A stretch of 64,000 nucleotides of DNA from G965200765 sp965200765 (lineage in GTDB: Bacteria; Pseudomonadota; Gammaproteobacteria; Arenicellales; JAJDZL01): NCBI GenBank assembly GCA_965200765.1, contig OZ241380.1, forward strand, positions 2,728,001-2,792,000, read 5' to 3'. Below the pieces are notes generated by a model. The model made no database searches. It saw only the letters and a program-made list of their open reading frames with translations, and was not told where the DNA came from. The translations under genes and the position numbers were made by a program. Shown here piece by piece: positions 63,130 through 64,000 of this stretch (the stretch's first letter is position 1; each line of letters starts with the position of its first letter).

Positions 63130-63737
63130 TGCACATCCTCCGCTGACTTGGCCAGTCCGGTCCCGATCATTGAATCACGCGTCACCAACTTTGCCAGTTC
63201 CGTCTCACTCATCCCTTCCGTACCTTTCGGACGACGCGGAATTACGAGATATCGCACTTCCGCGGTACTGTCCCAGACTCTGATTTCAACATCTGCATCA
63301 AGTTCCACTCCAAATTCGGTGAGTACGCTTCGCGGTTCCGAAACTGCACGGGCCCGATAGGGCGGCGATTTATACCATACCGGTGGCAAGCCCAGCACAG
63401 GCCACGGATAGCACGAGCACAGAGTACAAACAACCATGTTGTGCACTGTCTCGGTGTTTTCCACAACGACCATGTCCTCTCCCTGTCGTCCCTCAAAGCC
63501 CAATTCCCGAATTGCTTCGCTGGCATTTTCAAGTAAACGCTCACGATAGCTGGGATCACTCCATGCACGAGCTACTACTTTTGCACCGTTCTGGGGACCT
63601 ACCCGATGTTCGTAGATATCAATAACTTCATCAAGCGTCGCCGGGTCGACCAAGCCTTTTTCAATCAGCAAGGATTCCAGCGCCTTTACTTTCAGTTCAA
63701 CTTCTGAAGGTGGGTGTTCATGCTTGTGCTTCGACAT
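63126..63737 (-). CDS. Cobalt-type nitrile hydratase family alpha subunit
   Basis: 203 residues. VVCTLCSCYPWPVLGLPP holds the metal centre: C104, C107 and C109, with Thr in CTLCSC, the form typical of cobalt enzymes (iron enzymes have CSLCSC). Other family signatures are VARAWSDPSYRERLL and EFGVELDADVEIRVWDSTAEVRYLVIP. Hydrates nitriles to amides, or thiocyanate in the SCNase branch. First of four overlapping genes. Confidence 0.93.
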   Translation of the reverse strand: MSKHKHEHPPSEVELKVKALESLLIEKGLVDPATLDEVIDIYEHRVGPQNGAKVVARAWSDPSYRERLLENASEAIRELGFEGRQGEDMVVVENTETVHNMVVCTLCSCYPWPVLGLPPVWYKSPPYRARAVSEPRSVLTEFGVELDADVEIRVWDSTAEVRYLVIPRRPKGTEGMSETELAKLVTRDSMIGTGLAKSAEDVQ

Positions 63738-63768
63738 GTTTAGTCTCCTTCTCGGTTCTGGGTAGTCT

Positions 63769-64000
63769 TCATTGATTTGGAACTATGTCCACAAGAACAT
63801 TGAGTAAAGTGAACCGTTCTTCTCCTGTAGTCGTAGACAGCCAACCTTTGCTTTTTTCATCGGTGTAGAACCGAAATTGAAAGCCTTTTTTGGCTTCTTT
63901 ATCATAAACGACTCCGATTTGCCGATACAACATGTCGTCAAACATTCGTGCCATCAGTTCCAGAAGATTCCCGCTCTCAAACATATTCACTGCAACTTCA
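63769..64000 (-). CDS. Unidentified protein, probably cut by window edge
   Basis: The frame is open from the window end to a stop at 63769. It could start at GTG 63990 (73 residues) or continue upstream. Reads LLELMARMFDDMLYRQIGVV, then FRFYTDEKSKG and FTLLNVLVDIVPNQ. No family recognised. It lies 31 bases upstream of the nitrile hydratase alpha gene in the same direction, so likely the same operon. Confidence 0.5.
   Translation of the reverse strand, partial: EVAVNMFESGNLLELMARMFDDMLYRQIGVVYDKEAKKGFQFRFYTDEKSKGWLSTTTGEERFTLLNVLVDIVPNQ

Noticed and set aside
1..64000. CRISPR arrays, tRNA or rRNA genes, intact insertion sequences
   Set aside because: No regularly spaced repeats, cloverleaf sequences, rRNA segments or transposase motifs were found on either strand by reading.

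Overview
The window looks like chromosomal DNA of a gammaproteobacterium-like organism. The reasoning is gene content read from the sequence: a lexA-imuA-imuB-dnaE2 SOS mutagenesis cassette, type I glutamine synthetase followed by an NtrC-type regulator, metK-ahcY, a Yej-type peptide transporter, LutAB, and respiratory narGHJI with NarK transporters. Host genes have moderate GC; several accessory stretches (about 17.9-19.5 kb and 38.4-41.8 kb) are clearly more AT-rich. No rRNA, tRNA, CRISPR array or intact transposase was seen.

Layout. 1-3.3 kb (minus): a MazG-like gene cut by the window edge and a fused alpha-beta glycyl-tRNA synthetase. 3.5-8.9 kb (minus): a restriction-modification-like module made of a C5-cytosine DNA methyltransferase and two tandem copies of a GHKL ATPase with a C-terminal PD-(D/E)xK nuclease domain. 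The duplication has 9-bp microhomology at its three joints; it created a small hybrid ORF between the copies and left a frameshifted small ORF at the end. 9.2-16.6 kb (plus): a PP-loop/TusA sulfur-transfer pair, glnA with a 30-bp palindrome upstream, an NtrC homologue with altered key motifs and no intact NtrB gene, and metK-ahcY behind a hairpin-rich leader. 16.8-19.5 kb: a DUF465 protein and an AT-rich island with an orphan OLD/AbiEii-like ATPase. 19.8-25.7 kb: the SOS cassette. 26.2-27 kb: an MNT/HEPN pair. 27.2-37.8 kb: a mixed metabolic and envelope run (glutamine amidotransferase, PepN, VWA and DnaJ-domain proteins, PQQ-type dehydrogenase, ectoine hydrolase, GST, formyltransferase-like, PBP).

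38.5-41.8 kb is an AT-rich island with two large paralogous proteins of unknown family flanking two small ORFs. 42-44.2 kb carries lutAB. A Yej-type oligopeptide ABC transporter is split: yejA at 44.3 kb and yejBEF at 58.3-62.2 kb, with the whole nitrate-respiration cluster (ppiC-narIJHG on the minus strand, three NarK-type transporters on the plus strand) lying between. The window ends with a cobalt-type nitrile hydratase family cluster (minus) whose beta subunit is encoded as two separate genes, an arrangement also known from thiocyanate hydrolase and toyocamycin nitrile hydratase.

Functionally the window suggests a facultative nitrate respirer that takes up peptides, can oxidise lactate and possibly degrade ectoine, and carries several defence-like modules. 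The strongest candidates for something little described are the duplicated methyltransferase/GHKL-nuclease module and the paralogue-pair island at 38.5-41.8 kb.
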